Source: Cytobacillus dafuensis
GTDB taxonomy: Bacteria; Bacillota; Bacilli; Bacillales; Cytobacillaceae
Assembly: GCF_007995155.1 (NCBI RefSeq)
Contig: NZ_CP042593.1
Location: 2,894,001-2,958,000 of the forward strand
Length of the DNA stretch: 64,000 nt
Direction: 5' to 3'
Shown piece by piece: positions 8,450 through 17,453 of the stretch. Each line of letters starts with the position of its first letter. Within the stretch, counting starts at the first letter, position 1. A program made the position numbers and the translations under genes. The notes beneath the pieces are model-generated. The model was not told the origin of the DNA. It saw nothing but the letters and a program-made list of their open reading frames with translations, and made no database searches.

Positions 8450-9475
8450 TTAAAAATTAATGGCAGTCATCTGTTCATTTAATATCTCAGCTTCATATCC
8501 TTTTGACTTTAAATATTCCAATAATGCTGGCAGATGTTCAGCTGTTGTTTTTCTATCATGCAATAAAATAATTATTGGTTTATCACGGTATGGGTAATTC
8601 TCTATTTGATAAATAACGTGGGAAACATATTCCCCATTTTTATATTTCCAGTCCTCGCTATCAACTGTCCAATCCCATAATTGAAACCCTGCCGTTTCAA
8701 CTGCCTGTTTATAGGAAGGCTTCATATAAGGTGCAGAACCATATGGTGTTCTAATTAGATGTGTAACTTCGCCAGTGAGATTCTTCAATGTTGCTTGTGC
8801 CTTTGTCATCTCATCAACTACTGTTTTTTCCGAACTATAAATTTTCGAAGTATTATGTGTTACACCGTGTAATGCCGGAATATGCCCATTGTTAATAATA
8901 CTCTTTACTTCTTCTGGATATGTTCTCATATTAGGTTCAAGCATGAAAAAGGTTGCTTTCATTCCATAAGAACTAAGCGTTTCTAGAATATCATTTGTAT
9001 ATGCCGATGGCCCATCATCAAAGGTGAGATATACTTTTTTCAATTCATTTTGCTGCTTAATTGTTTGCGTTTGTTTATTTCCCTTATTTGAAGACTCAGT
9101 CGTATTAGAATTACTAACTCCAGCTGTTTTATCTACTGTTTCCTTTTTAACTATTTGCTTTTGAGATTCTATATTCGTTTCTTTACCCTCGTTAATTTTT
9201 TTATCCTTTTCAACTTTTATTTGCTTATTATTATTATTATTGATTCTGCGAAAATAGTTATGTATAGGACCATTCATTTCATCATATTGTTGAAAATTCT
9301 TGTTTGTCATTAATGAATACATAATGTTAATTGGCTGAGTCAAACTAGAAACTGCTAATGTTTCATTCTTTTTGCTAGAATCAAAATTTACTAAAACTAA
9401 AGAAGTACACACCATCATAGAAAGCATCAGTTTTGTTCTTGTTTTGATAGATTTTCTTTTTCGTTTTCTTCTCAC
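8450..9475 (-). CDS. Polysaccharide deacetylase, membrane-anchored (CE4)
   Basis: Extracytoplasmic NodB-homology enzyme, probably acting on peptidoglycan N-acetyl groups. Order: basic N-terminus, one membrane segment (about 14-30), a Lys/Thr/Asn-rich linker (about 70-145), then the CE4 domain. Its motifs are TFDDGPS with the catalytic base and metal Asp (about 152), HGVTHNT (the metal His pair), RTPYGS, WTVDSEDW and IILLHD with the catalytic His. The start is GTG 9475 with aaggtg 8 bases upstream; no ATG fits better. Length and layout resemble PgdA/YjeA-type proteins. The actual substrate is not shown by the sequence. Confidence 0.9.
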   Translation of the reverse strand: MRRKRKRKSIKTRTKLMLSMMVCTSLVLVNFDSSKKNETLAVSSLTQPINIMYSLMTNKNFQQYDEMNGPIHNYFRRINNNNNKQIKVEKDKKINEGKETNIESQKQIVKKETVDKTAGVSNSNTTESSNKGNKQTQTIKQQNELKKVYLTFDDGPSAYTNDILETLSSYGMKATFFMLEPNMRTYPEEVKSIINNGHIPALHGVTHNTSKIYSSEKTVVDEMTKAQATLKNLTGEVTHLIRTPYGSAPYMKPSYKQAVETAGFQLWDWTVDSEDWKYKNGEYVSHVIYQIENYPYRDKPIIILLHDRKTTAEHLPALLEYLKSKGYEAEILNEQMTAINF

Positions 9476-9641
9476 GAGGGTTCACCTTACCATTTCTTGA
9501 CCATACTTTGTTGTAAAAAAAAACAAACATTAATTTAGGAATTTTTATAAAAGCATTGATTATTAAAGGAAAGCATCGCAGATTATTTCTGAGGTTATCT
9601 CTGCCTTTTTCATTCAGAGGATTGTGGAGTGAATCAGGCAT

Positions 9642-10065
9642 TTATTTGATTTTCATGCTTTCATTAATTAGACGAATTAGATGTAAAAAAAGTTGTCATA
9701 TTTCTTTATAAATCTACAAATCTTTTTATATTTCGCTATAAAACTACCCTTCCTTTTAAGAGTAACTAATCTCAAAATCATTTTCAAATCTTTCCAGGCT
9801 TTTTAATGGATTTTTTTAACTTTCTATATAATTTTTTCGTTATTATTTTTTCTATTATTCTAATAAAACTATTTACTCTTAAAGTTCAAATATGATAGAT
9901 TCAAAAACAACAACATATAGTGTTTTTCAATTAACTTAACACTATATGTTGTTTTTGTGTTTTATTTCCAATCAATCCAAAACCTTATAATCTTATGTGC
10001 TTACATGAGCGGATATTTTTCATCTGATTTTTTTTAACTTAAATTGCATGAAAAGAAGGACAGTC
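9642..10065. other. Long AT-rich gap without a gene
   Basis: About 420 bases of very AT-rich sequence with no supportable reading frame. Apart from one long hairpin (9909-9953) I see nothing functional. It may be decayed remains of the 3' part of the YyaL-type gene next to it, but no recognisable coding trace survives. Confidence 0.5.
9909..9953 (-). terminator. Bidirectional hairpin terminator
   Basis: Perfect 16-bp inverted repeat (9909-9924 with 9938-9953, 13-base loop) with T-rich sequence on both sides in both orientations. On the minus strand it would end transcription from the truncated YyaL-type gene. Confidence 0.65.
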
Positions 10066-10566
10066 TCATCGATCACGACTATTTGTAAATTGATCATACA
10101 GTTGTATGATCAATTCCTTAAATCCAGGTGTACCATTGAGGCTTTCTTTGGGAAAATACGTTCCGGCATAAAAAGGCTTCTGATCTGGTGTCAAAAACAC
10201 ACTTAATGGCCAGCCACCATGGCCAGTCATCATCTCGCAAACATTCATATAAATTGAATCGATATCTGGCAGTTCTTCTCGGTCTACTTTAATTGTAATA
10301 AAACGTTCATTTAAAAGCCTAGCTGTTTCATCGTCTTCGAAGGATTCTTGTTTCATGGCGTTGCACAAATGACATTCACTATAGCCAATACTAACAAAAA
10401 CGGCCTTCCCTTCTCTCTTAGCTTTTTCAAACGCCTCTAGTGACCATTCAAGCCAATTTACAGGATTCTTTTCATATTGCTTTAAATATGGGCTTTTGGA
10501 TTGCACTAACCAATTATATGTAGGTGAATACCGATCCTCAGATAAGAAAGACTGCATTAGCCACAC
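10066..10566 (-). pseudogene. Truncated YyaL/DUF255 thioredoxin-domain gene
   Basis: The N-terminal thioredoxin-like domain of the YyaL/SPATA20 family is clear: [57 protein letters not shown] and [11 protein letters not shown]. Family members run to about 650-700 residues with a large six-hairpin-like C-terminal domain. This frame stops at 166 residues and no continuation is found in any frame to 9650. The usual CHWCH is CHLCN, which loses a conserved Trp and His. Either a decayed remnant or a stand-alone domain; decay is likelier. Confidence 0.7.
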
Positions 10567-10701
10567 TCCTAAAAATTAGAATTGGGAGAACGACAACCAT
10601 TCCCAACAGCAAACACTTTTATCTAAATTTGACACATATATCATTTCCATCATAGAAAGAAAAAACACGCAATGGAACGATTAATATCTCAAAATAAATA
10701 T

Positions 10702-10733
10702 CAAAAAAACAGAGAGCCACCTTAAGCTCTCTG
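10702..10733 (-). terminator. Terminator of the glycerate operon
   Basis: Minus-strand stem CAGAGAGC/GCTCTCTG with an 8-base loop followed by seven T's, 15 bases after the permease stop. Confidence 0.85.
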
Positions 10734-10747
10734 TCTATATTATTCTA

Positions 10748-12088
10748 TTAAACTAAGAATACCCACAGAATCATCGTTACAACTATCGTTACAAGACCTT
10801 GTAACAATGTAGCCATTGTTTGTGCTTTATATGCATCTTTCACTTTCAAACCACTAAATTCGGTAACAACCCAGAAGAAACTATCATTCACATGACTGAC
10901 TGTCATTGCACCTGCACCAACTGCCATGACAACTAAGGCTAGAGGGACAGCACCTTCTATTCCCATTGTTGGCAGTAATGGAGCAATGAGAGAAGATGTA
11001 ATAACAAGAGCAGCAGTAGATGAACCTTGTGCTGATTTTAAAGCTGCTGCAATAATGAAAGGAATCAGTAAGAATAAAGCACCGCTAAATGAATCGGCAA
11101 GATTCCATCCTTGAATCATTTCAGAAATGCCTGAGTTTTTGATCACCGTACCAAAAGCACCACCAGCTCCAGTAATGAGAAGAATAGGAGCTGCATCTAA
11201 TAAGGCTTCTGCCACCCATTTTGTTAATGTTTCTTCATTAAATTTTGGCAATAAAGTAAGAGCCGCTATAACACCAGCCATTAATGCAATGACCGGTTGA
11301 CCTAAGAAACTTAGGAAAGATCCTATATTTCCTTCTATTTTGAGAAATGAAACAACAGAACCAATTCCTATTAATATGATTGGTAATACAATTGGTAAAA
11401 AGGCTTTGAATGTCGATGGCATTTTACCAAATGAACGAACAATTTCATCGTAGTCTAATTCCTCGCCATCATCTTCCACTTCTATTTTACTAGCAACCTT
11501 TGTCGCCCAAAAATAACCGACAACGGTTGCAGGTATAGCTACAATTAAACCAATTAATATGATTGTCCCTAAGAAGCCATCTGCTCCAATATTCCCTGCA
11601 GCTGCAATCGGACCAGGTGTTGGCGGAACAAGTGTATGTGTTGCGTATAAACCAGTTGCAAGTGCAACAGACATAGAGGCTAGGGCAACTTTTGCTCGTT
11701 TCGCTAACGCCTTTCTTAAACTGTTTAAAATAACAAAGCCAGAGTCACAAAAGACTGGGATTGAAACAATGTAACCGATTAAACTCATCGCTAACTGTGG
11801 TCTTTTCGGCCCAACAATACGGAGCACAACTTCTGCCATCCGTAAGGCAGCACCAGACTTTTCCAAGATTGTCCCGATAATTGTTCCGAATACTATGACG
11901 AGACCAATACCACCCATTATTCCACCGAAACCTGTATTGATATTTTCTACAATTTTCATAAGCGGCATACCAGAAGCAAATCCTACAAACAATGCACCTA
12001 ACATAAGTGAAAGGAAAGGATGCAATTTAAACTTAGTTGTGGCAACGATAATTAACAATACTCCAATGGCTATAACAAGAAATAACAT
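10748..12088 (-). CDS. GntP-family permease, probably glycerate transporter
   Basis: Inner-membrane H+ symporter of 446 residues with the GntP-family features: an N-terminal FLSLMLGALFVG helix, GFGGIMGGIGLVIVFGTIIG, the VPPTPGPIAAA loop (about 153-163) and a C-terminal SHVNDSFFWVV. GntP members carry gluconate, glycerate and related hydroxy acids. The neighbour 19 bases upstream is a glycerate kinase and a CdaR-like regulator is divergent, so D-glycerate is the inferred substrate. Good ribosome binding site (aggagg). Gluconate cannot be excluded. Confidence 0.88.
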   Translation of the reverse strand: MLFLVIAIGVLLIIVATTKFKLHPFLSLMLGALFVGFASGMPLMKIVENINTGFGGIMGGIGLVIVFGTIIGTILEKSGAALRMAEVVLRIVGPKRPQLAMSLIGYIVSIPVFCDSGFVILNSLRKALAKRAKVALASMSVALATGLYATHTLVPPTPGPIAAAGNIGADGFLGTIILIGLIVAIPATVVGYFWATKVASKIEVEDDGEELDYDEIVRSFGKMPSTFKAFLPIVLPIILIGIGSVVSFLKIEGNIGSFLSFLGQPVIALMAGVIAALTLLPKFNEETLTKWVAEALLDAAPILLITGAGGAFGTVIKNSGISEMIQGWNLADSFSGALFLLIPFIIAAALKSAQGSSTAALVITSSLIAPLLPTMGIEGAVPLALVVMAVGAGAMTVSHVNDSFFWVVTEFSGLKVKDAYKAQTMATLLQGLVTIVVTMILWVFLV

Positions 12089-12107
12089 TTTTTTCCTCCT
12101 GCTTTTT

Positions 12108-13247
12108 CTATTTTTGCAAACCTATCATATAAGTACGGATGACTTGCTCAGCTGTCTGCTCAAGCAGTTCAGCTCCTCTTGTCATGGCTTCTTGAAGAGT
12201 CATAGGGGCATTTACAATGCTATAAACACTGGTAATCCCATGCTGGTACAAAACTTCAATTCCTTGACCAATTGATCCAGTAAGAGCAAATACCGGGATT
12301 CCCTTCTTTTTAGCGGCCTCTGCCACTCCCATCGGTGTTTTTCCAGATGCTGTTTGGAAATCAATTTGTCCTTCTCCAGTAAAAACACAATCGGCACCAG
12401 CTAAATGTTCTACTAACTTTGAATATTCTATAACAATGTCAATCCCTCTTTTTGTTTTGGATGGAAAAAAAGCTTGGAAAGCTCCACCAATTCCACCTGC
12501 TGCGCCTGCACCAGGCTTCTCATGTAATCGAATTCCTGTCTTCTGTTCAACCAAATCCGCCCAATGAAGTAAGTTGTTGTCTAGAACCTCTACCATTTCA
12601 GGTGTAGCCCCTTTTTGAGGTCCAAACACATGAGATGCTCCGTCTTTTCCAACCAATGGGTTTTGTACATCTGTTGCAATCAAAAATTCACATTTGGCAA
12701 TACGAGAATCAAAATGTTGGTCATTAATTTGGATAACTCCAGAAAGTTCTCCGCCTCCATAGCCAACTTGTTGATTATCTGAATCTAACAACTTCATACC
12801 TAAAGCTTGAAGCATGCCGATTCCACCATCATTGGTAGCGCTTCCACCAATCGCTAAAATAAATTTTCGCAACCCATCATCCAGCGCTTTTTTAATTAAT
12901 TGCCCTGTACCGTATGTCGTAGCATCCATCGGATTGAGTTTTGTAGAATCAATAAGACATATGCCTGAGGCCCTTGCCATTTCGATTACACAAGTTTCCT
13001 CGTCACCCAATATGCCATAAGCTGCTTGAACAGGATCTTGTAATGGGCCTTTAACTGTTAATTCAACCATTCGGCCTTGAGTTGCCGCAACTAAGCTTTC
13101 CATCGTCCCCTCTCCACCATCTGCTACAGGAACGATAACTGTTTTTACTCCCTGTACTGCCTTTTTCACCCCTCTTTCAATTGCTTGTGCGGCTTCAAGT
13201 GCCGTCAAACTTCCCTTGAATGAATCGGGTGCAATGACTATTCTCAT
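12108..13247 (-). CDS. glxK: Glycerate 2-kinase
   Basis: Phosphorylates D-glycerate for entry into glycolysis. A 379-residue type I glycerate kinase (GlxK/GarK family) with N-terminal MRIVIAPDSFKGS, VADGGEGT (about 49-56), GIGGSATNDGG-type loop AIGGSATNDGGIGML, GAGAAGGIGGA and a C-terminal DCVFTGEGQIDFQT. I use ATG 13247, with aaggtgg eight bases upstream. The open frame to 13304 lacks such a site. Upstream of the permease in the same transcript. Confidence 0.94.
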   Translation of the reverse strand: MRIVIAPDSFKGSLTALEAAQAIERGVKKAVQGVKTVIVPVADGGEGTMESLVAATQGRMVELTVKGPLQDPVQAAYGILGDEETCVIEMARASGICLIDSTKLNPMDATTYGTGQLIKKALDDGLRKFILAIGGSATNDGGIGMLQALGMKLLDSDNQQVGYGGGELSGVIQINDQHFDSRIAKCEFLIATDVQNPLVGKDGASHVFGPQKGATPEMVEVLDNNLLHWADLVEQKTGIRLHEKPGAGAAGGIGGAFQAFFPSKTKRGIDIVIEYSKLVEHLAGADCVFTGEGQIDFQTASGKTPMGVAEAAKKKGIPVFALTGSIGQGIEVLYQHGITSVYSIVNAPMTLQEAMTRGAELLEQTAEQVIRTYMIGLQK

Positions 13248-13512
13248 ATCGCATGCCACCTTACTAAATAAATAATTTGCTTTGGACTTTGCAAATTGAT
13301 CCAACGAATTGATCAGAATTTCAAAAAGCTAACATTCTTTTATATAACTAATTACAGAAAAATAATTTGTTATATAACACAACAATTCTTAATTAATATT
13401 ATAATTACTTGAACTAGATTAATCATCGTTTAATATAAACAAAAAATAGTATTTTTTTATATGTTTTATTGTATATAATAGATAAAAATCACAATTATAA
13501 AGGATGTCCTTT

Positions 13513-14607
13513 ATGTTAACGGTAAATATAGCAAAAGAAATCGTGAAGCAAACAATGATACGATTAAATCGAAATATTAATATTATGGATAAAACCGGAA
13601 CCATTATTGCTTCCGGTAATTTAAAGCGAATGAATCAGGCTCATTTTGGTGCCATAGAAGTACTTCGAACAGGTAGACCGCTTATTATTCGAGAAATGGA
13701 TAGGCATCACTGGGAGGGTGCTTACCCTGGAATTAATCTCCCAATCCAATTTCAAAATCAAATAATTGGAGTAATTGGAATAACGGGAAATCCAGACGAA
13801 ATTATGGAATTTGGAGAGTTAGTCAAAATGATTACTGAAATGATCATTCAGCATTCCTTTCTAACAGAACAGCTTGAATGGAAACAGCACTTAAAGGAAT
13901 TAATATTTGAAGATTTAATTAATATTCCATTAAAAAGTGAAACTATTAATCAAAGACTACATTTAATTGAGAGTAAAATTGAGTCGCCTAATCAAGTAGC
14001 TGTCGTTGAATTAGATTTAAATGAATCAACAAAAAGTGATTTGCTTCAGCAATTTGAGGATTTTTTCCCTTTAAAACAGACGCTCATTGGTTTTTTAAGC
14101 GTTAATCGTATATTCATTTTAGCCTTGAACCTGCCTGAAGACTATTTAAGACAAAAATTGCTACAGATATTAAGTATCCTTAAGTCAAAAGGAATTGCTG
14201 TAAGAATTGGAATAGGGACTCCGGTTATAGATCAAGCACATATAAGATACTCCTATGATGAAGCATTATGCGCTTTAAAACTGGGAAGGAAAGAGCAGCC
14301 CTTAATTGCGTATAGTGAAATAGAAACGAAAGCACTTTTAGATCAACTTGATGCACGAGCAAAACAACAATTTTCTAATAGAGTTTTAGGAGATTTATCA
14401 GAAAAACTCATTGACACAATAGAACAATTCGTTGCACATAACCTTAACATTGGGGAATGTGCAAAAAATATGTATATTCATCGAAATTCGCTTATTTATA
14501 GATTAAAAAAAATCAAGGAAATAACAGGATATGATCCTCAATCCTTCCATGATGCAATGACATTACAGCTTTCAATTTGGATATGGCAGATGGAAGGAGA
14601 GGAATAA
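13513..14607 (+). CDS. CdaR-like transcriptional regulator
   Basis: Sugar-diacid/glycerate regulator, 364 residues. The N-terminal half is the putative sugar-diacid recognition domain (IAKEIVKQTM... NIMDKTGTIIASG). The C-terminus carries the PucR-type helix-turn-helix (NIGECAKNMYIHRNSLIYRLKKI). Start at ATG 13513, aaagga eight bases upstream; the ATG at 13504 overlaps that site. Divergent from the glycerate kinase, so it most likely activates the kinase-permease operon in response to glycerate or a related acid. Confidence 0.85.
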   Translation: MLTVNIAKEIVKQTMIRLNRNINIMDKTGTIIASGNLKRMNQAHFGAIEVLRTGRPLIIREMDRHHWEGAYPGINLPIQFQNQIIGVIGITGNPDEIMEFGELVKMITEMIIQHSFLTEQLEWKQHLKELIFEDLINIPLKSETINQRLHLIESKIESPNQVAVVELDLNESTKSDLLQQFEDFFPLKQTLIGFLSVNRIFILALNLPEDYLRQKLLQILSILKSKGIAVRIGIGTPVIDQAHIRYSYDEALCALKLGRKEQPLIAYSEIETKALLDQLDARAKQQFSNRVLGDLSEKLIDTIEQFVAHNLNIGECAKNMYIHRNSLIYRLKKIKEITGYDPQSFHDAMTLQLSIWIWQMEGEE

Positions 14608-14635
14608 GAATTAGATGTGGAGATAGTAATAACTG

Positions 14636-14800
14636 CCTTCAGTTAAACTTCCCTGTTGATTTTCGCTGCAGGCACTTAGCGATCGCGGGCGGTCTGGAAG
14701 CCTCCTCGTCGAAGAGCGCTCCTGCGGGGTCTCCCTTTGACTCGCTTCTCCCGCAGGGGTCTCGCGCCTTCAGCTCCAATCAACAACAAAATAGCATTTT
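14636..14800. repeat. GC-rich intergenic repeat
   Basis: About 160 bases of GC content far above the surroundings, with pieces such as gatcgcgggcggtc, ctcctgcggggtctcc and cccgcaggggtctcgc. This sequence type is familiar to me as a dispersed GC-rich intergenic repeat in many Bacillaceae genomes. A 79-residue open frame across it is an accident of the repeat. Only one copy is in this window. Confidence 0.65.
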
Positions 14801-14828
14801 CAACACTAAGTTTTAACATAGTCAGTCA

Positions 14829-14873
14829 TAAAAAAACACCTCCAATTGTTAGTTGTGTCTAACAATTGGGGTG
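14829..14873 (-). terminator. Terminator of the feo operon
   Basis: Minus-strand hairpin of about 15 bp (14837-14852 with 14859-14873) followed by a T run, 45 bases after the FeoB membrane subunit stop. Confidence 0.85.
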
Positions 14874-14917
14874 AAGTTAAACTAATTATACTCACTCTTT
14901 TTTTATTCTTGTTTATT

Positions 14918-16291
14918 TTATATCCACCCTAACAACCTTGCAGTTTGTGCAATAATAAATGGTACAAGAATAGCGATTACTGTTGGAATGAGGAACGCAA
15001 GAAAAGTCCATTTCTTACTTTTGGTTTCTTTGTAAATATTAATTAATGTTGTTCCACATGGATAATGCAGGAGAGAAAATAACATCATGTTAAGCGCTGT
15101 TACCCACGTCCATCCTTGTTCAAGAAAAATATTCTTCAAGTCTACTAAGTTATCAACCTCTGTGAGAGCGCCAGTTGATAAATATCCCATCAAAAGGATT
15201 GGAAATACAATTTCGTTAGCAGGCATACCTAAAATAAATGCCAACATGATGTAACCATCTAATCCTAGCAATTGTCCGAACGGGTCCAAAAACTGAACCA
15301 TATACATCAAGATACTTGTGTCACCAATGTATATATTTGCAATAACCCAAGTTAATATCGCTGCTGGAGCTGCTACCTTAACAGCTCTCACTAATACTGT
15401 CCATGATTTTGTAAGAGATGATCGGATTACCGTATCAAAGAACTTCGGACGGCGGTATGGAGGTAATTCCAACGTATAATGAGTAGGAACACCTTTAAGC
15501 GCTGTTTTTGAAAGAACCCATGAAACAAAGAAGGTGACTATAATTCCAAATAAGACCAGTCCGACTATTACCCCAGTTGTTACAAGCGATTTAAGTCCTC
15601 CAGTAAAATTTGCCGCCATAAAAAGAGATGCTAATACAATTAATGTGCCCCAACGTCCATTACATGGAACAAAATTATTCGTTAATATTGCTAGCATACG
15701 CTCTCTTGGCGATTCAATAATTCGAGTTGAAATAACTGCTGCTGCGTTACAACCAAACCCCATCGCCATTGTTAATGATTGCTTTCCATGGGCCCCTACT
15801 TTTTTAAATATCCGATCCATATTGAATGCGACACGTGGCAGATAGCCATAGTTTTCTAATAGGGCGAATGTTGGAAAAAAGATAGCCATAGGAGGAAGCA
15901 TAACACTTATGACCCAAGTTGTTCCCCTATATAAACCTAATACCAATACACCATGAAGCCATTCAGGAGCATGAATAAAGGTAAAGAATGCAGTTATATA
16001 ATTTTCCAACCATCCAAAAAACTCTGCGAGCATTGAAGATGGGATATTAGCACCTGCAATGGTTAGATAAAAAACAAGCCCTAGCATAACAATCATTATT
16101 GGGAAACCAAAAAGCGGAGAAGTAAATATCGCATCTAACTTTTCTGTCTTTGTATCACTTTTTGATTTTGAATAAGTGACCCCTTCTTGACACAATTGGC
16201 TACTTCTCTTATATAAATGATGAACAATCTCGTCCCTTAGCTTTGGTGAAGACAGTTGTTGTGCCTCAGAGTATAGCTGTTCGATATTCAT
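14918..16291 (-). CDS. feoB: FeoB membrane (permease) subunit, split gene
   Basis: Membrane half of the ferrous iron transporter, 457 residues, annotated elsewhere as nucleoside-recognition (Gate) domain protein. After a cytosolic N-terminal segment (about 1-50) come two Gate repeats with GFGCNAAAV (the conserved Cys of the first, about residue 175), FVPCNGRWGT and LILGMPANEIVFP-like motifs, and WTWVTALNMMLFSLLHYPCGTT at the end. The start ATG 16291 lies inside the GTPase gene in another frame (26-base overlap), with ggaggagg about 10 bases upstream, so it is translated by coupling. The usual 660-700 residue FeoB is thus two polypeptides. Confidence 0.9.
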   Translation of the reverse strand: MNIEQLYSEAQQLSSPKLRDEIVHHLYKRSSQLCQEGVTYSKSKSDTKTEKLDAIFTSPLFGFPIMIVMLGLVFYLTIAGANIPSSMLAEFFGWLENYITAFFTFIHAPEWLHGVLVLGLYRGTTWVISVMLPPMAIFFPTFALLENYGYLPRVAFNMDRIFKKVGAHGKQSLTMAMGFGCNAAAVISTRIIESPRERMLAILTNNFVPCNGRWGTLIVLASLFMAANFTGGLKSLVTTGVIVGLVLFGIIVTFFVSWVLSKTALKGVPTHYTLELPPYRRPKFFDTVIRSSLTKSWTVLVRAVKVAAPAAILTWVIANIYIGDTSILMYMVQFLDPFGQLLGLDGYIMLAFILGMPANEIVFPILLMGYLSTGALTEVDNLVDLKNIFLEQGWTWVTALNMMLFSLLHYPCGTTLINIYKETKSKKWTFLAFLIPTVIAILVPFIIAQTARLLGWI

Positions 16292-16988
16292 TAGTTTTCT
16301 TTACCTCCTCCAATTGCAGACGATTTTTTATTTCATCTAGTAGCCTCTCATCCCCATCTAGTAATCTAAGAGAAACCCATCGTGACGATAAACGATCTCC
16401 TACCATTTCTCTTATATAGGGTTCGATTTTTTTTATTTGTTCTTCGATTTCATCGGAATATGTCATTTGAGTTGGATTACATTCAATGGCTCCATTTACA
16501 ATCCGTTCAATCGTATCAAGTAATAGATCAAAACCTACCTTGTTACGAGCTGACAACTTAATAACTGGAACACCGAGTCTGTTAGTCAATAAACGCTCAT
16601 TAATCTTAATCCCTTTTTTTTCTGCTTCATCGATTAAGTTAATACAAACGATCACATTCCTTGTCATTTCTAAAATTTGCAATGCAAGATTGAAATTCCT
16701 TTCTAATGATGTTGCATCTAACACGACAAGCGTTACATCTGGTCTTTCGAACACAATATAATTCCTAGCTACTTCTTCGTCCGTTGAATTTGAAAATAGA
16801 GAGTATGTGCCTGGAAGATCAATAAAATGATAAGTTTTTCCCTTAAATTGAACATTACCTTCTGCAAGCGAAACGGTCTTACCTGCCCAATTTCCTGTAT
16901 GTTGTCTTAAACCAGTTAGGGCATTGAATAAGGTGGTTTTTCCAGTATTCGGGTTTCCAGCTAAGGCAATTCTAATTGGGTTCGTCAT
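16266..16988 (-). CDS. feoB: FeoB GTPase (G-domain) subunit, split gene
   Basis: Cytosolic GTP-binding half of FeoB, 240 residues. G1 is GNPNTGKTT (about 11-19), G2 lies in GNWAGKTVS, G3 is DLPGTYS (about 58-64), G4 is NLID (normally NxxD) and G5 is SARNKVG. The rest matches the helical GDI region and ends inside it (RTAIL). Ends with a true stop; the membrane subunit starts 26 bases before that end in another frame. Overlaps feoA by 17 bases. Seen: complete G motifs. Inferred: it works in trans with the membrane subunit. Confidence 0.92.
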   Translation of the reverse strand: MTNPIRIALAGNPNTGKTTLFNALTGLRQHTGNWAGKTVSLAEGNVQFKGKTYHFIDLPGTYSLFSNSTDEEVARNYIVFERPDVTLVVLDATSLERNFNLALQILEMTRNVIVCINLIDEAEKKGIKINERLLTNRLGVPVIKLSARNKVGFDLLLDTIERIVNGAIECNPTQMTYSDEIEEQIKKIEPYIREMVGDRLSSRWVSLRLLDGDERLLDEIKNRLQLEEVKKTNEYRTAIL

Positions 16989-17232
16989 TGCTGATCAACT
17001 CGCCTTCAATTTTAGAACTTTCTTCTTTCCTTAATGCAATTGTTGTTTGACTCACTCGAAAAGCAATTGGATCTCCAAGCGGACTTTTCTTCAAAACTTC
17101 AATTATAGCTCCTGGTACAAACCCTAAGTCTAATAACCTTCTTCTCATTACACCTTCTAAAAATATATCAGTAATACGGATGAAATCACCTTTTTTCCCT
17201 TGATATAAGGTCAACCTCTTGGTCGAACGCAT
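16972..17232 (-). CDS. feoA: FeoA family protein
   Basis: Small SH3-like cytosolic partner of FeoB, 86 residues: LTLYQGKKGDFIRI, MRRRLLDLGFVPGAII and a final beta segment with ALRKEE. First gene of the feo operon, with a good ribosome binding site (aggggtg) eight bases upstream and a consensus promoter 50 bases further. Confidence 0.93.
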   Translation of the reverse strand: MRSTKRLTLYQGKKGDFIRITDIFLEGVMRRRLLDLGFVPGAIIEVLKKSPLGDPIAFRVSQTTIALRKEESSKIEGELISNDEPN

Positions 17233-17281
17233 GTTTTTTTCACCCCTGCCTTTATTTTTCCCTAACGCAACTTTTAGTATA

Positions 17282-17310
17282 ATAATATGAATATATTTTT
17301 ATATTGTCAA
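17282..17310 (-). promoter_or_regulatory. Promoter of the feo operon
   Basis: Minus strand TTGACA (17310-17305), 17-base spacer, TATTAT (17287-17282). No clear Fur box (TGATAAT-N-ATTATCA type) overlaps it by eye. Confidence 0.8.
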
Positions 17311-17315
17311 TGGTA

Positions 17316-17435
17316 TTAACTTAATTCATTAATAATTTTCAAAAAAATTACACTCAATATAGATGCTACAAGACTGCAATCGCTTAGCCTACAAAAATCG
17401 CGTATTGTTGGTGGTCCCCCTTCATATATTTTCAC
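17316..17435 (-). CDS. Possible 39-residue ORF, unrecognised
   Basis: GTG at 17435 follows a very strong ribosome binding site (gaggagggag, 6-7 bases). The frame gives MKIYEGGPPTIRDFCR followed by a hydrophobic C-terminal half (SILSVIFLKII). I recognise no family. It lies between the small membrane protein gene and the feo promoter, on the same strand, 18 bases after the upstream stop. The ribosome binding site argues for translation; length and lack of known relatives argue for caution. Confidence 0.3.
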   Translation of the reverse strand: MKIYEGGPPTIRDFCRLSDCSLVASILSVIFLKIINELS

Positions 17436-17453
17436 TAGCTCCCTCCTCTTTCC

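Noticed and set aside
14577..14816. 79-residue ORF on the plus strand
   Set aside because: It is only an open frame through the GC-rich repeat and has no ribosome binding site or protein-like composition.
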